From the NCBI RefSeq assembly GCF_003711265.1, contig NZ_CP024634.1, positions 1 to 64,000 on the forward strand: 64,000 nucleotides of DNA, read 5' to 3'. Under the pieces are notes generated by a model that did not search any database, was not told where the DNA came from, and worked only from the letters and a program-made list of their open reading frames with translations. Positions 42,504 to 53,500 of this stretch are shown here, piece by piece (the first letter of the stretch is position 1; each line of letters starts with the position of its first letter). A program made the position numbers and the translations under genes. This DNA comes from Bathymodiolus thermophilus thioautotrophic gill symbiont. Lineage in GTDB: Bacteria; Pseudomonadota; Gammaproteobacteria; PS1; Pseudothioglobaceae.

Positions 42504-43838
42504 ATGAATAATAGAGAAAACAGAATAGCGCCTATCGTTGAAAAATTCAATGTATACCAACAAAATAGCAAATTATATGTCGTTATGGAATTTAATACCC
42601 AATTACTGGCATTCAATAGTTGGGATGTGGGGGTGATTGTAGAGGCTGCAACAAATACAGGAGATTACCTATCAGGTACTGGGTTTGTTTGGAATAAAGG
42701 TGCTTTAGGTGCCAACAGTGTCGTTCTTGAATTAGACACTTCAGGTATAGATGATGGCACTTATATGCATGTAGATAAGTACGAATTAACTCAATTTTTA
42801 CTGGGTAGTGTAATATCAGCAGATAGTAAGAGTGTTATGAGGGAAACCTGGTCAGATACTGCCAAAAGCCAATTCGAAGACCGCTCAAGAAATATCCCAG
42901 TGGATAGTAAACTGGATAATTTACCAGCTAGATACATAGATACCCAAATGGCTACCAAAGTAGATGCTCAAGACTATATTTCCAGTGCTGATGAATATGA
43001 CATGCTTAGAATTATTGACTTTAGCCTACATCAGAATAGCACAGCAATTAAACTTACTTTTACTGCAAATCAGAAAATTGACCCAATTGACCCTTGGGAC
43101 TGCGGAGAATCATTGGCAGATTCCGAAGGCAATGTAATCCCTGGGGTTATATACACAGAAGGCAATCAATCTACTGATACAATCATAATGGTCTTTGATA
43201 CTACTAATTACACAGGACTGGTATTTTTAAATACCTGGGAAATAGCTGGAACTTTGTACGATGAAGTCCAAAATGATATGGGACAGTTTATTTCAGTTAT
43301 GCTTCCTGATACTGTTACCAGTAAGATGGATGACTATTATGAGGGTTTAGTGATACCTCAAGGTAGTTTAGTTGTTGATATGAGCGCTCCAGACACTGAT
43401 GGGGATAACGGAGGACTTTACCCAATTATTACAGACACTAAGTCAGAGCAAGTAGATAAAACAAGTGTTGATTCTGAAAACCCAAAAGCAACTAATTTTG
43501 AATTTCAACAAACTGAAAATACTATCCAAGAAGAGCGGTCAGATACCGTCAAAAAACACTTTAAAGAAGCCGAATGGCGTATAACAACTGCCCCTGAGGA
43601 TAAAAATTTTATTCCTGCTACAACTTTACCTGATAATGTTACTTCAAATACTGAAACAAATGAAAGTTTAAATATATTGGATTTGTTCCCTTTAGGTAAA
43701 CCATTCAACGGCACTGCAATTCGTCATCAAAGTATTGACGAAGTTGCAGTAAAAGCCATTGAAATAGTGCCTGTAGTTGTGGCAACAACTGCAACTATAG
43801 ATACTCTCGGAGATATTTTTGATGGGAGCACTCTATGA
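42504..43838 (+). CDS. Unrecognised 444-residue protein with an internal duplication
   Basis: No family recognised. Two segments of about 120 residues resemble each other: about 8-125 (FNVYQQNSKLYVVMEF, then NSWDVG, then LELDTSGIDDGTY) and about 165-285 (FSLHQNSTAIKLTFTA, then DPWDCG, then MVFDTTNYTGLVF). Each looks beta-rich. The remainder is acidic, Thr/Asn-rich and low in complexity. There is no signal peptide or membrane helix. A perfect AGGAGG lies five bases before the ATG, stronger than for neighbouring genes, suggesting high expression. Divergent from alaC. Confidence 0.7.
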   Translation: MNNRENRIAPIVEKFNVYQQNSKLYVVMEFNTQLLAFNSWDVGVIVEAATNTGDYLSGTGFVWNKGALGANSVVLELDTSGIDDGTYMHVDKYELTQFLLGSVISADSKSVMRETWSDTAKSQFEDRSRNIPVDSKLDNLPARYIDTQMATKVDAQDYISSADEYDMLRIIDFSLHQNSTAIKLTFTANQKIDPIDPWDCGESLADSEGNVIPGVIYTEGNQSTDTIIMVFDTTNYTGLVFLNTWEIAGTLYDEVQNDMGQFISVMLPDTVTSKMDDYYEGLVIPQGSLVVDMSAPDTDGDNGGLYPIITDTKSEQVDKTSVDSENPKATNFEFQQTENTIQEERSDTVKKHFKEAEWRITTAPEDKNFIPATTLPDNVTSNTETNESLNILDLFPLGKPFNGTAIRHQSIDEVAVKAIEIVPVVVATTATIDTLGDIFDGSTL

Positions 43839-44171
43839 GAATAATAACAATGCGTAGAGATAACTTACAAATGTTATGTAATCCGTGTGGCATTTAATTT
43901 TTATGGAAATACATTGCCATTTGTGTCAATCAGGCTTAATTTATCAGGGATAAATGAGGCTCAGGTATTTTGCGTATTTAAATCCAGCAAAAATAAAGGC
44001 TTAACCAAGGTTTTAAAGCAAGATGAAACTATGGGCACAGGAAATATGTGTTCAACCACATATTATATTAAAGGCGAATGGGTAGAAGGCATTCAGAGAG
44101 AGCATAGGTGTGAATAATTCTGGTTATTTGCTTGACACTCTTTGCGGATAAAGCGACAATACAGTAACTTA
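43839..44171. other. 333-base gap with one doubtful small frame
   Basis: A GTG-started frame at 43887-44117 (76 residues) has no ribosome site and no recognisable pattern; its C-terminal CSTTYYIKGEWVEGIQREHR could be protein-like, so a remnant of a small gene is possible. No terminator or repeat was clearly seen. Confidence 0.3.
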
Positions 44172-44495
44172 TTACTTAATAGCCAATAATGTAATTTCAA
44201 AAATTGTGGTAGCACTTGGTGGGATGGCACCTGAGCCAAATTCGCCGTAAGCCAGTTTTGAGGGGATGGTGAGTTTGCGTTTTTCATTGACTTTCATGCC
44301 TTCAATGCCCTGATCCCAGCCGGGAATAACTACGCCTGTGCCGAGTGTAAAGTCAAATGGGCTGCCACAATCTAGGCTTGAGTCGAATTTTTTACCATTT
44401 GTGAGCCAACCTGTATAGTGCACAGAAATTTTATCTCGTGCTTTGCACATTTTGCCTTTACCTGTTTCTAGTGTTTCAATTTGCAATGCTGCCAT
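44172..44495 (-). CDS. FKBP-type peptidyl-prolyl isomerase
   Basis: The 107-residue single-domain protein has the full FKBP fold: VHYTGWLTNGKKFDSS, then DFTLGTGVVIPGWDQGIEGM, then YGEFGSGAIPPSATTIFEI, which includes the active-site aromatic residues. There is no signal peptide, so it should act in the cytoplasm as a folding helper. Ten bases separate it from the upstream DUF2797 gene on the same strand. Confidence 0.95.
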   Translation of the reverse strand: MAALQIETLETGKGKMCKARDKISVHYTGWLTNGKKFDSSLDCGSPFDFTLGTGVVIPGWDQGIEGMKVNEKRKLTIPSKLAYGEFGSGAIPPSATTIFEITLLAIK

Positions 44496-44505
44496 TTGTC
44501 TTTCT

Positions 44506-45306
44506 CTAGTAAGTTAATGTAAGGTTATATGAACTAAATTTTCTGATGTTAAGAACGCCCGTGTCTAATAATAAATATTGCCCCTTAATGCCTTGTAAAA
44601 CGCCAGAAATTTCAGGCGTTTTGTCAAAATTTAATGAATTAATTTTGTTTGGGTATTCTATGACAGGGTAATTGATCTTTATGACTTCGTTGTTTAAGGT
44701 TATTGCGCCTAAGTTTGTTGTTAAGTCGGATACTTCTGCAAGTAGTTGCTGTTTTTTTGCGATAAGATCGGTGGCATCTACTTCATTTTTAAGCATTTTT
44801 CGCCAGTTGGTTTTGTCGTTGACAAATGCTTTTAAGGCGATTTCAATTTGTCCAGATTTTAGTCGTGTATCAACCTCAAGTATGGGTAAGGCTTGCACTG
44901 CACCTTGGTCAATCCAGCGGCTGGGCATATTGCTTTTGCGAGTAATGCCGACTTTAACACCTGATGAGTTTGCTAGGTAAATAATATGTGGGGCAAAGCA
45001 ATTATCTAGCCCCCATAGCGGTTCACGACAAGTGCCAAGATGGTGGTGGCAAGTTTCAGGCTTCATAATGCACAAATCACACCGTGCTAAATCTCGACAA
45101 CAAGGAAAACAATAGCCTTGAGAGTAACTTTTTCGAGTCGTTGTGCCACAGTTTGAGCAGGTGATTTCGCCGTTGAATGTGAGGGATATTTCTTGCCCGA
45201 TTAATTCGTTCATTGGCACCAAATTATTGCCAATTGGCATTTGGTAGATTGCATTATCACCTGTAAGTGAGGTGTGCATTTTTTGTATGCCGCCTGTTGT
45301 TATCAT
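44506..45306 (-). CDS. DUF2797 family zinc-ribbon protein
   Basis: The 266-residue protein matches DUF2797 along its length: an N-terminal GGIQKMHTSL, NELIGQEISLTFNGEITC, a cysteine-rich zinc-binding part (CSNCG, GYCFPCC, CDLC and CHHHLGTCREP), then PHIIYLANSSGVKVGITRKS, a GIY-YIG-nuclease-like segment. Function is not established. It is the left neighbour of the tandem array; its first 25-30 codons recur, decayed, at the start of units 2, 3 and 4. That shows this gene flanked the ancestral unit. Confidence 0.82.
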   Translation of the reverse strand: MITTGGIQKMHTSLTGDNAIYQMPIGNNLVPMNELIGQEISLTFNGEITCSNCGTTTRKSYSQGYCFPCCRDLARCDLCIMKPETCHHHLGTCREPLWGLDNCFAPHIIYLANSSGVKVGITRKSNMPSRWIDQGAVQALPILEVDTRLKSGQIEIALKAFVNDKTNWRKMLKNEVDATDLIAKKQQLLAEVSDLTTNLGAITLNNEVIKINYPVIEYPNKINSLNFDKTPEISGVLQGIKGQYLLLDTGVLNIRKFSSYNLTLTY

Positions 45307-45381
45307 TGTATTGGTAATTGTTGTACGGTTTTTTTGTCACTCATCATTGTTTTTTGTTGGTAAATTTTATTAAGTCATATT

Positions 45382-45543
45382 GAGGCCTTTGCATAAATAT
45401 AAATAATCATCAAGAATCCACTTTTCACCCACTTGGTAATTTTTTAAACCCAGCCTTAACTCTGCTAGGACAAGATTTAAGAAAATTACCAATTGGGCAA
45501 AAATTGAATTTTGCTAATCACCCATATTATATGCAAAGGTCTC
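45382..45543 (+). repeat. MITE-like element in the leader of repeat gene A
   Basis: A 162-base element bounded by imperfect inverted repeats (GAGGCCTTTGCATAAATAT at the left, ATATGCAAAGGTCTC at the right). An internal arm pair (CACTTGGTAATTTT and AAAATTACCAATTGG) could form a long hairpin. It is too short to encode a transposase; ends of this kind suggest mobilisation by an IS-encoded transposase elsewhere (inference). No clear target duplication here. Confidence 0.85.
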
Positions 45544-45695
45544 AAGTTGATAAGTTTTGTGTTTGGATTATTATAGTTGATAAATAAAACTTTTTACGAA
45601 TATATGGTGTTTTATTGGGTTGTTTTTTAGACCTTTGCTCTCAACAATCCCATTTTTAAGTGCAAATCTTTATAAGATTAACCAATGTATAAATG

Positions 45696-45701
45696 TATAA
45701 T
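45696..45701 (+). promoter_or_regulatory. Conserved -10-like box of the repeat genes
   Basis: TATAAT in the block ATTAACCAATGTATAATTA is kept in all four leaders: 45696-45701, 50551-50556, 55232-55237 and 59896-59901, each about 30-40 bases before the ATG. In copy A the TGTATAA motif is doubled. The -35 region is not obvious. AGGAAAG (A, B, D) or GGAGAG (C) is the ribosome site. Confidence 0.5.
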
Positions 45702-45735
45702 TACATAAAAATAATTATGTATGCAGGAAAGAAAC

Positions 45736-48700
45736 ATGAAAAAATCCCAAATCACAACACAACAAAATAAAGCCCAAAAAATCACCAACCAACTTAACAA
45801 AGAAGTGCTTACCCTCACCAAAGGCACCCACCACATCCAACCACAAACTGGCATCGCCTACCAACTAAACCCCAAAGATTTTAATACTAAAAAAACCAGC
45901 CTAGTCGCCAAAAGAGTAAACGATGATTTAGAAGTCACATTTGCAGAAAGCGTCCTCATCTTTGACAACTATTTCACCCTGTGCAAAACCGACTTATCTT
46001 GCCTAGTTTCCCTCCCCACCGAAGACGGTGGTCTTTACCATGTGGTTGCCGACACTTTCTTTACTTTAGAAGACGGCACTCAAGTCGTTTATTTTTATGG
46101 CGAACAATCCATTGTTGCTACAGAATCTAGTGCAACAAGCACAGGCGGCAATCAAAGTTTCTCTGATGTTATTGCCTCAAACATAGGCATCGTGGCTGCC
46201 GTTGTGGTTGCAGCCGTTGTGGTAGCCAGTAGCGGCAGTGGTAGTGATGGCGATGGCGATGTCAATGGCGATGATGACGATACAACACAGCCTATCGTAA
46301 TCGCTTTAACGAATGACGCAGGTTCATCAAATAGCGATGGGATTAGCAAAAATGGCGAAATTACGATTAAGCATTTAAAAAGTGGTGACACTTGGGAGTA
46401 TTCCACTAACGGCGGTAATAGTTTTATCAGTGGCACAGGCAATAGTTTTGTGCTGGCTAGTGGCACTTATGGGGCAAACGATATTCAGATTAAAGTGAGT
46501 GGCAGCGCCACAATTATCAAGTACACCTCCTCTATTACTATAGACACCTTAGCCCCTTCCTTCACCAGTGCAGCAACTGCCGAGGTTGAAGCAAATACCG
46601 AAGCATCGACAACAATATATACAGCAGCAACAGACGACAACACGGTAACTTATACTTTAAAAGCGGGAGAGCAACAAGACAAATTTACCATTAGTAATAC
46701 TGGCGAATTAAAATACAAACAAGCGCAAACGCAAGCAGGCACCCACACAGTGACTATCATTGCCACCGATATTGCAGGCAATACAGCGGAAAAAACTGTT
46801 AGCGTATCGGTCGTAGATATCGGTTTGTCAACCTCAATTACTTGGAGCAATATCGGCACTGACAATATCATCAATACTGCTGAGATGGCAACGGCTACTT
46901 TGAGTGGCACAGTGAGCGTTATTGGCACAGTGAGTTCAATAAGTGTTAGTAGCATTGTTTTTAAACAAGGTGATACTACTGTTCATGTGATTACTACCAA
47001 TCTTCCAGCTATTGTTAACAATACTTGGACTTTAGCCAATAACAGCGCTTGGACTTCAAAACTTACTCAGGGCGATTACACAGTTACTATTAACCTTGCT
47101 GGCAAAAACAGTGACAACCAAGATGTTACGGGTGTAGATTCAACAACAATAAAGGTTGACATGGCTCTACCAGTCCAACCCACATTTATTTTAGCAGATG
47201 ACACAGGGGCATTAGATGACGATAAGGTTACTAAGATTGGCACAATAACAGTTGCTAGTTTGGAAGAAGGTGCAACTTGGCAATATTCCACAAATGGTGG
47301 CACTAACTGGACTAACGGCACAGGCACCAGTTTTACGCTGGCTGAAGGCACCCATGCTATTGATGCCATTCAGGTTAAGCAAACCAATGTAGCGGGTAAT
47401 GTCTCAAGCGTTGTTAAGAATGCTGGCGCTATTGTTGTGGACACCTCAGATCCTTTGTTTGCTGGTGCGTCCACTGCTAATGTAGGGATAAATGCTGCTA
47501 TCACTACAATTGTTTATGATGCTCAAGCCAGTAATCTTAATGGTGGCAATGCAGATGATGGTGTTACTTATAGCATAAAAAATGCAAGCACCAGTAAGTT
47601 TGCAATTACTACTGATACTGGCATCGTTACTTATAAAGCAATACAAACGACAGTGCATAGTGACACAGTAACTATTGTTGCCACTGATGTTGCAGGTAAT
47701 GCAACAGAGCAGACGGTTACTGTGTCGGTGAGAATCACTGATATTGCACAAGGTTTTGTTATGAATGGTGAGAGCGCTGGGGACGAGAGTGGTTATTCAG
47801 TCTCCTCCGCAGGCGATGTCAACGGCGATGGCTTGGATGATTTGATTGTTGGTGCTCCTCAAGCAGACCCTGCTAGTAAAGACAGCGCAGGTAAATCTTA
47901 TATTGTGTTTGGTAAAACTGATGGAGCTACTGTTGATTTATCAGCCATAGCCTCAGGTATAGGTGGTTTTGTTATCAATGGTGAGGATGCTAATGACGAG
48001 AGTGGCTATTCAGTCTCCTCAGCAGGCGATGTCAATGGCGATGGCTTGGATGATTTGATTGTTGGTGCTTATTATGCAACCCCCGCTAGTAAAAACAGCG
48101 CAGGTAAATCTTATGTCGTGCTTGGCAAGGTTGATGGGACCGCTGTTAATTTATCAGTCGTAGTCTCGGGCACGGGTGGCTTTGTTATCAATGGTGAGAG
48201 TGCTGGGGACGAGAGTGGCTATTCAGTCTCCTCAGCAGGCGATGTCAATGGCGATGGCTTGGATGATTTGATTGTTGGTGCTTTTTGGGCAGACCCTAGT
48301 GGTAAAAGCAGAGCAGGTAAAACCTATGTCGTACTTGGAACAAAAGACAAAACCGCTGTTGATTTATCAGTCATAGCCTCAGGCTCAAGCATGGGTGGCT
48401 TTGTTATTAATGGTGAGAATGGTAATGATTGGAGTGGCATCTCAGTCTCCTCAGCAGGCGATGTCAATGGCGATGGCTTGGATGATTTGATTGTTGGTGC
48501 TTTTTATGCAGACCCTAATAATAAAAGCGATGCAGGTAAATCTTATGTTGTATTTGGCAAAACTGATAAAGACGCTGTTGATTTATCAGTTATAGCCGCT
48601 GGCACGGGTGGCTTTGTTATTAATGGTGAGAGTGCTGAAGGTAGAAGTGGCTTCTCAGTCTCCTCAGCAGGCGATGTCAATGGTGATGGCTTGGATGATT

Positions 48701-49803
48701 TGATTGTTGGTGCTCATAATATAGGCAAATCCTATATTGTATTCGGTAAAATCAATAAAAGTGCTGTTGATTTATCAGTTATAGTCGCTGGCAAGGGTGG
48801 CTTTGTTATTAATGGTGAGAATACCGGGGACAAGAGTAGTTTCTCAGTCTCCTCAGCAGGCGATGTCAATGGTGATGGCTTAGATGATTTGATTGTTGGT
48901 GCCCCTCATGCAGGCTTCAATAGTAAAGACAAAGCAGGCAAATCCTATATTGTATTTGGTAAAACCAATGGCAGCGCTATTAATTTATCAGCCATAGCCT
49001 CTGGCGCAGGTGGCTTTGTTATTAATGGTGAGGATACTAATGATCAGAATGGCCACTCAGTCTCCTCAGCAGGCGATGTCAATGGTGATGGCTTGGATGA
49101 TTTGATTGTTGGTGCTTTTAATGCAGGCCCTAATAATAAAAGCGATGCAGGTAAATCTTATGTTGTATTTGGTAAAACCGATACAAAAGCCGTTGATTTA
49201 GCAGATGTTAGTGCTGGTAATGGTGTTGTTACTCATGCTATTGATTTTCAAGGTAATGGCGAGAGCAACGCACTTACAGGCACCTCTGCCGATGAGTTGT
49301 TTGTCGCTGGTTTAGGCGATGATACTTTAATAGGTAACGGAGGCACCGATGTCTTTAATGCAGGAGCTGGTAACGATACTATTGTTATTAATGCGGACAA
49401 CCTTGCTAAACTCTCCAGCAAGGTGTTGAGTAATCATTTACTCGCTCGTGTTGACGGGGGTGGTAATACCGATACGCTGAAATTAGCAGGTGCGGATCTA
49501 AATCTAGATCTCACACAAATAGACAATGGTCGCATTCAAGACATTGAAATCATTGATTTAACAGGGTCAGGTAACAATACTTTGAAACTCAATCTGAATG
49601 ATTTGCTGGATATTTCTACTTCAACCAATGTTCTTAAAGTTATAGGTGATACGGGTGATAAAGTTGATATAGAACTTAGTAACAATGCTTTTGCTAAAGA
49701 TTTTACAAAAACAGAGGACGGCATTACTTATGATATTTATAACAATGTTAACGCTGCTGACACTGTAGAATTATGGGTAGAACAAGATTTAGCGGTGTTT
49801 TAG
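45736..49803 (+). CDS. Repeat protein A: Ig/cadherin-like, seven FG-GAP blades, RTX
   Basis: The 1355-residue protein has a BapA-prefix-like N-terminus (1 to about 147), a hydrophobic stretch NIGIVAAVVVAAVVVASS (about 148-167) and an Asp/Gly-rich linker. Ig-like and cadherin-like domains follow (about 180-670). Seven FG-GAP repeats of about 70 residues (47752-49210) each carry SVSSAGDVNGDGLDDLIVGA, a calcium-type D-x-N-x-D-G loop. An RTX-like GLGDDTLIGNGGTDVF segment follows. The C-terminus DLAVF, an acidic residue before hydrophobics, resembles type I secretion signals. Start 45736 is chosen over an ATG at 45721 because AGGAAAG precedes it. Blade 5 is shorter. Likely a secreted adhesin or ligand-binding protein; no secretion genes are in the window. 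Confidence 0.85.
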   Translation: MKKSQITTQQNKAQKITNQLNKEVLTLTKGTHHIQPQTGIAYQLNPKDFNTKKTSLVAKRVNDDLEVTFAESVLIFDNYFTLCKTDLSCLVSLPTEDGGLYHVVADTFFTLEDGTQVVYFYGEQSIVATESSATSTGGNQSFSDVIASNIGIVAAVVVAAVVVASSGSGSDGDGDVNGDDDDTTQPIVIALTNDAGSSNSDGISKNGEITIKHLKSGDTWEYSTNGGNSFISGTGNSFVLASGTYGANDIQIKVSGSATIIKYTSSITIDTLAPSFTSAATAEVEANTEASTTIYTAATDDNTVTYTLKAGEQQDKFTISNTGELKYKQAQTQAGTHTVTIIATDIAGNTAEKTVSVSVVDIGLSTSITWSNIGTDNIINTAEMATATLSGTVSVIGTVSSISVSSIVFKQGDTTVHVITTNLPAIVNNTWTLANNSAWTSKLTQGDYTVTINLAGKNSDNQDVTGVDSTTIKVDMALPVQPTFILADDTGALDDDKVTKIGTITVASLEEGATWQYSTNGGTNWTNGTGTSFTLAEGTHAIDAIQVKQTNVAGNVSSVVKNAGAIVVDTSDPLFAGASTANVGINAAITTIVYDAQASNLNGGNADDGVTYSIKNASTSKFAITTDTGIVTYKAIQTTVHSDTVTIVATDVAGNATEQTVTVSVRITDIAQGFVMNGESAGDESGYSVSSAGDVNGDGLDDLIVGAPQADPASKDSAGKSYIVFGKTDGATVDLSAIASGIGGFVINGEDANDESGYSVSSAGDVNGDGLDDLIVGAYYATPASKNSAGKSYVVLGKVDGTAVNLSVVVSGTGGFVINGESAGDESGYSVSSAGDVNGDGLDDLIVGAFWADPSGKSRAGKTYVVLGTKDKTAVDLSVIASGSSMGGFVINGENGNDWSGISVSSAGDVNGDGLDDLIVGAFYADPNNKSDAGKSYVVFGKTDKDAVDLSVIAAGTGGFVINGESAEGRSGFSVSSAGDVNGDGLDDLIVGAHNIGKSYIVFGKINKSAVDLSVIVAGKGGFVINGENTGDKSSFSVSSAGDVNGDGLDDLIVGAPHAGFNSKDKAGKSYIVFGKTNGSAINLSAIASGAGGFVINGEDTNDQNGHSVSSAGDVNGDGLDDLIVGAFNAGPNNKSDAGKSYVVFGKTDTKAVDLADVSAGNGVVTHAIDFQGNGESNALTGTSADELFVAGLGDDTLIGNGGTDVFNAGAGNDTIVINADNLAKLSSKVLSNHLLARVDGGGNTDTLKLAGADLNLDLTQIDNGRIQDIEIIDLTGSGNNTLKLNLNDLLDISTSTNVLKVIGDTGDKVDIELSNNAFAKDFTKTEDGITYDIYNNVNAADTVELWVEQDLAVF

Positions 49804-49860
49804 ATAATTTTTTTAAAGTTTTTTATTATTTAACCTTGGTGCAATGAAACAATATTTCGA

Positions 49861-50187
49861 CTAAATCTTTGTTGTTTGCATTAGCAATTGTTGCACTTGG
49901 CGGTATTGTTGTGCAGTTTTTTGGGTGATATTATCTGGCAGGCTTGGTGCAGGTGGGGTTTTGTCCCAGTCTAGTGTTTCTAAATAATCACGCACAATTT
50001 GCTTGTCAAAACTTTTTGGACTGGTGCCGATGTGGTAGTCAGATTTTGACCAAAAGCGTGATGAATCGGGGGTTAGAACTTCGTCCATTAGGGTTAAGCA
50101 ATTGTTTTCATCCAGTCCAAATTCAAATTTGGTGTCAGCGATAATAATGTCTTTTTTCAGGGCGTAGTCGCTGGCGAAATTGTAGCG
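49861..50187 (-). pseudogene. purC: purC 3' fragment, unit 1
   Basis: The minus strand reads [27 protein letters not shown] and [13 protein letters not shown], then [19 protein letters not shown] to the stop. This is the C-terminal 108 or so residues of SAICAR synthetase. There is no start and no ATP-binding N-terminal half. The 5' side is cut at the unit boundary near 50190. The reading frame is still open, which suggests a young duplication. Confidence 0.85.
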
Positions 50188-50194
50188 TGTATTG

Positions 50195-50443
50195 ACACCA
50201 AATTATTGCCAATTGGTAGATTGCATTATCACCTATAAGAGACCTTTGCATAAATATGGGTGATTAGCAAAATTCAATTTTTGCCCAATTGGTAATTTTC
50301 TTAAATCTTGTCCTAGCAGGGCTAAGGCTGGGTTTAAAAAATTACCAAGTGGGTGAAAAGTGGATTTTTGATGATAATTCATATTTATGCAAAGGTCTCT
50401 ATAAGTAAGGCGTGCATTTTTGTATGTTGCCTGTTGTTATCAT
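50195..50443 (-). pseudogene. DUF2797 gene 5' fragment, unit 2 (split by a MITE)
   Basis: Minus-strand MITTGNIQKCTP matches the first codons of the DUF2797 gene (MITTGGIQKMHT) with a lost T causing a frameshift. The MITE at 50239-50399 interrupts it. The remaining few codons (IYQ-PIGN region) end at the junction with purC near 50195. Confidence 0.75.
50239..50399 (-). repeat. MITE-like element with target duplication, unit 2
   Basis: A 161-base element with near-perfect terminal inverted repeats (GAGACCTTTGCATAAATAT and its complement). It lies in reverse orientation relative to the copy at 45382 and is flanked by TATAA on both sides (50234-50238 and 50400-50404). Units 3 and 4 show the empty site (TGTAAGTGAGG), so the insertion is precise and later than the unit duplication. 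Confidence 0.9.
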
Positions 50444-50588
50444 TGTACGGTTTTTTTGTAATTCATCATTGTTTTTTATTGGGTTGTTTTTTAGACTTCT
50501 GTTCCCAACAATTTCATCTTTAAGCGCAAATTTTTTAAGATTAACCAATGTATAATTATATAAAATAATTATTATGTAGGAAAGAAAC

Positions 50589-53500
50589 ATGAAAAAATCC
50601 CAAATCACAACACAACAAAATAAAGCCCAAAAAATCACCAACCAACTTAACAAAGAAGTGCTTTCCCTCACCAAAGGCACCCACCACATCCAACCACAAA
50701 CTGGCATCGCCTACCAACTAAACCCCAAAGATTTTAACGCTAAAAAAACCAGCCTAATCGCCAAAAGAGTAAACGATGATTTAGAAGTCACATTTGCAGA
50801 AAGCGTCCTCATCTTTGACAACTATTTCACCCTTTGTAAAGCCGACTTATCTTGCCTAGTTTCCCTCCCCACCGAAGACGGTGGTCTTTACCATGTGGTT
50901 GCCGATACCTTCTTTACTTTAGAAGACGGCACTCAAGTCGTTTATTTTTATGGCGAACAATCCATTGTTGCCACAGAATCTAGTGCAACAAGCACAGACG
51001 GCAACCAAAGTTTCTCTGATGTTATTGCCTCAAACATAGGCATCGTGGCTGCCGTTGTGGTTGCAGCCGTTGTGGTAGCCAGTAGTGGCAGTGATGGCGA
51101 TGGTGACGATACAACACAGCCACTCGCAATCGCTTTAACGAATGACGCAGGTTCGTTAAATAGCGATGGGATTAGCAAAAATGGCGAAATTACGATTAAG
51201 CATTTAAAAAGTGGTGACACTTGGGAGTATTCCACTGACGGCGGTAATAGTTTTATCAGCGGCACAGGCAATAGTTTTGTGCTGGCTAGTGGCACTTACG
51301 GGGCAAACGATATTCAGATTAAAGTGAGTGGTAGCGCCACAATTATCAAGTACGCCTCCTCTATTACTATAGACACCTTAGCCCCTTCCTTCACCAGTGC
51401 AGCAACTGCCGAGGTTGAAGCAAATACCGAAGCATCGACAACAATATATACAGCAGCAACAGACGACAACACGGTAACTTATACTTTAAAAGCGGGAGAG
51501 CAACAAGACAAATTTACCATTAGTAATACTGGCGAATTAAAATACAAACAAGCGCAAACGCAAGCAGGCACTCACACAGTGACTATCATTGCCACCGATA
51601 TTGCAGGCAATACAGCGGAAAAAACTGTTAGCGTATCGGTCGTAGATATCGGTTTGTCAACCTCAATTACTTGGAACAATATCGGCACTGACAATATCAT
51701 CAATACTACTGAGATGGCAACGGCTACTTTGAGTGGCACAGTGAGCGTTATTGGCACAGTGAGTTCAATAAGTGTTAGTAGTATTGTTTTTAAACAAGGT
51801 GATGCTACTGTTCATGTGATTGCTACCAATCTTCCAGCTATTGTTAACAATACTTGGACTTTAGCCAATAACAGCGCTTGGACTTCAAAACTTACCCAGG
51901 GCGATTACACAGTTACTATTAACCTTGCTGGCAAAAACAGTGACAACCAAGATGTTACGGGTGTAGATTCAACAACAATAAAGGTTGACATGGCTCCACC
52001 AGTCCAACCCACATTTATTTTAGCAGATGACACAGGGGCATTAGATGACGATAAGGTTACTAAGATTGGCACAATAACAGTTGCTAGTTTGGAAGAAGGT
52101 GCAACTTGGCAATATTCCACAAATGGTGGTACTAACTGGACTAACGGCACAGGCACCAGTTTTACGCTGGCTGAAGGCACTTATGCTATTAATGCCATTC
52201 AGGTTAGACAAACCGATGTAGCGGGTAATATCTCAAGCGTTGTTAAGAATGCTGGCACTATTGTTGTAGATACCTCAAATCCTTCGTTTACCAGTGCAAC
52301 AAATGTTAATTTTGAAATAAATGCTGCTATCACTACAACTGTTTATGACGCTCAAGCAAGTAATCTTAATGGTGGCAATGCAGATGATGGTGTTACTTAT
52401 AGCATAAAAAATGCAAGCACCAGTAAGTTTGCAATTACTACTGATACTGGCATCGTTACTTATAAGGCAATACAAACGGCAGCGCATAGTGATACAGTGA
52501 CCATTATTGCTACTGATGTTGCAGGTAATGCAACAGAACGGGTTGTTGCTGTGTCTGTGAGAGGTGCTGTTGCACAAGGTTTTGTTATGAATGGAGAAAG
52601 TGCTGGGGACGAGAGCGGCTTCTCAGTCTCCTCAGCAGGCGATGTCAATGGCGATGGCTTGGATGATTTGATTATTGGTGCTGAACAAGCAGACCCTGAT
52701 AATAAAAGCAATGCAGGAAAATCTTATGTTGTATTTGGTAAAGTTGACGAAACTGCTATTAATTTATCAGCCATAGCCTTAGGTACAGGTGGCTTTGTTA
52801 TGAATGGTGAGAGTATTGGTTGGAGTGGCTACTCAGCCTCCTCAGCAGGTGATGTCAATGGCGATGGCTTGGATGATTTGATTGTTGGTGCTCGTCTTAG
52901 TGAAAATTTTACAGGTAAATCTTATGTTGTATTTGGCAAAACTGATGGAAGTGCTGTTAATTTATCAGTCATAGCTACTGGTACGGGTGGTTTTGTTATT
53001 AACGGTGAGAGTGCTAATGACAACAGTGGCATCTCAGTCTCCTCAGCAGGCGATGTCAACGGCGATGGCTTGGATGACTTAATTGTTGGTGCTTTTCAAG
53101 CGGCCCCTAATAGTAAAAGTAATGCAGGAAAATCTTATGTTGTCTTTGGTAAAACCAATGAAAGCGCTGTTAATTTATCAGTCATAGCTGCTGGCACGGG
53201 TGGCTTTGTTATTAACGGTGAGAATGTTGATGATTGGAGTGGCTACTCAGTCTCCTCAGCAGGCGATGTCAACGGCGATGGCTTGGATGACTTAATTGTT
53301 GGTGCTTTTAATGCAGACCTTAATAGTAAAAATAATGCAGGCAAATCTTATGTTGTATTTGGCAAAAAAGAAAAAGATGTTGTTAATTTATCAGTTATAG
53401 CCGCTGGCACGGGTGGCTTTGTTATTAATGGTGAGAATACTGAGGATTATAGTGGCGTCTCAGTCTCCTCAGCAGGCGATGTCAACGGTGATGGCTTGGA

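Noticed and set aside
43887-44117. GTG-started 76-residue frame
   Set aside because: No ribosome site and no family; kept only as a doubtful remnant in the gap entry.
47752-49210. Regularly spaced direct repeats suggesting a CRISPR array
   Set aside because: Period is about 210 bases, repeats are in frame and encode FG-GAP blades; there are no cas genes and no 30-40-base spacers.
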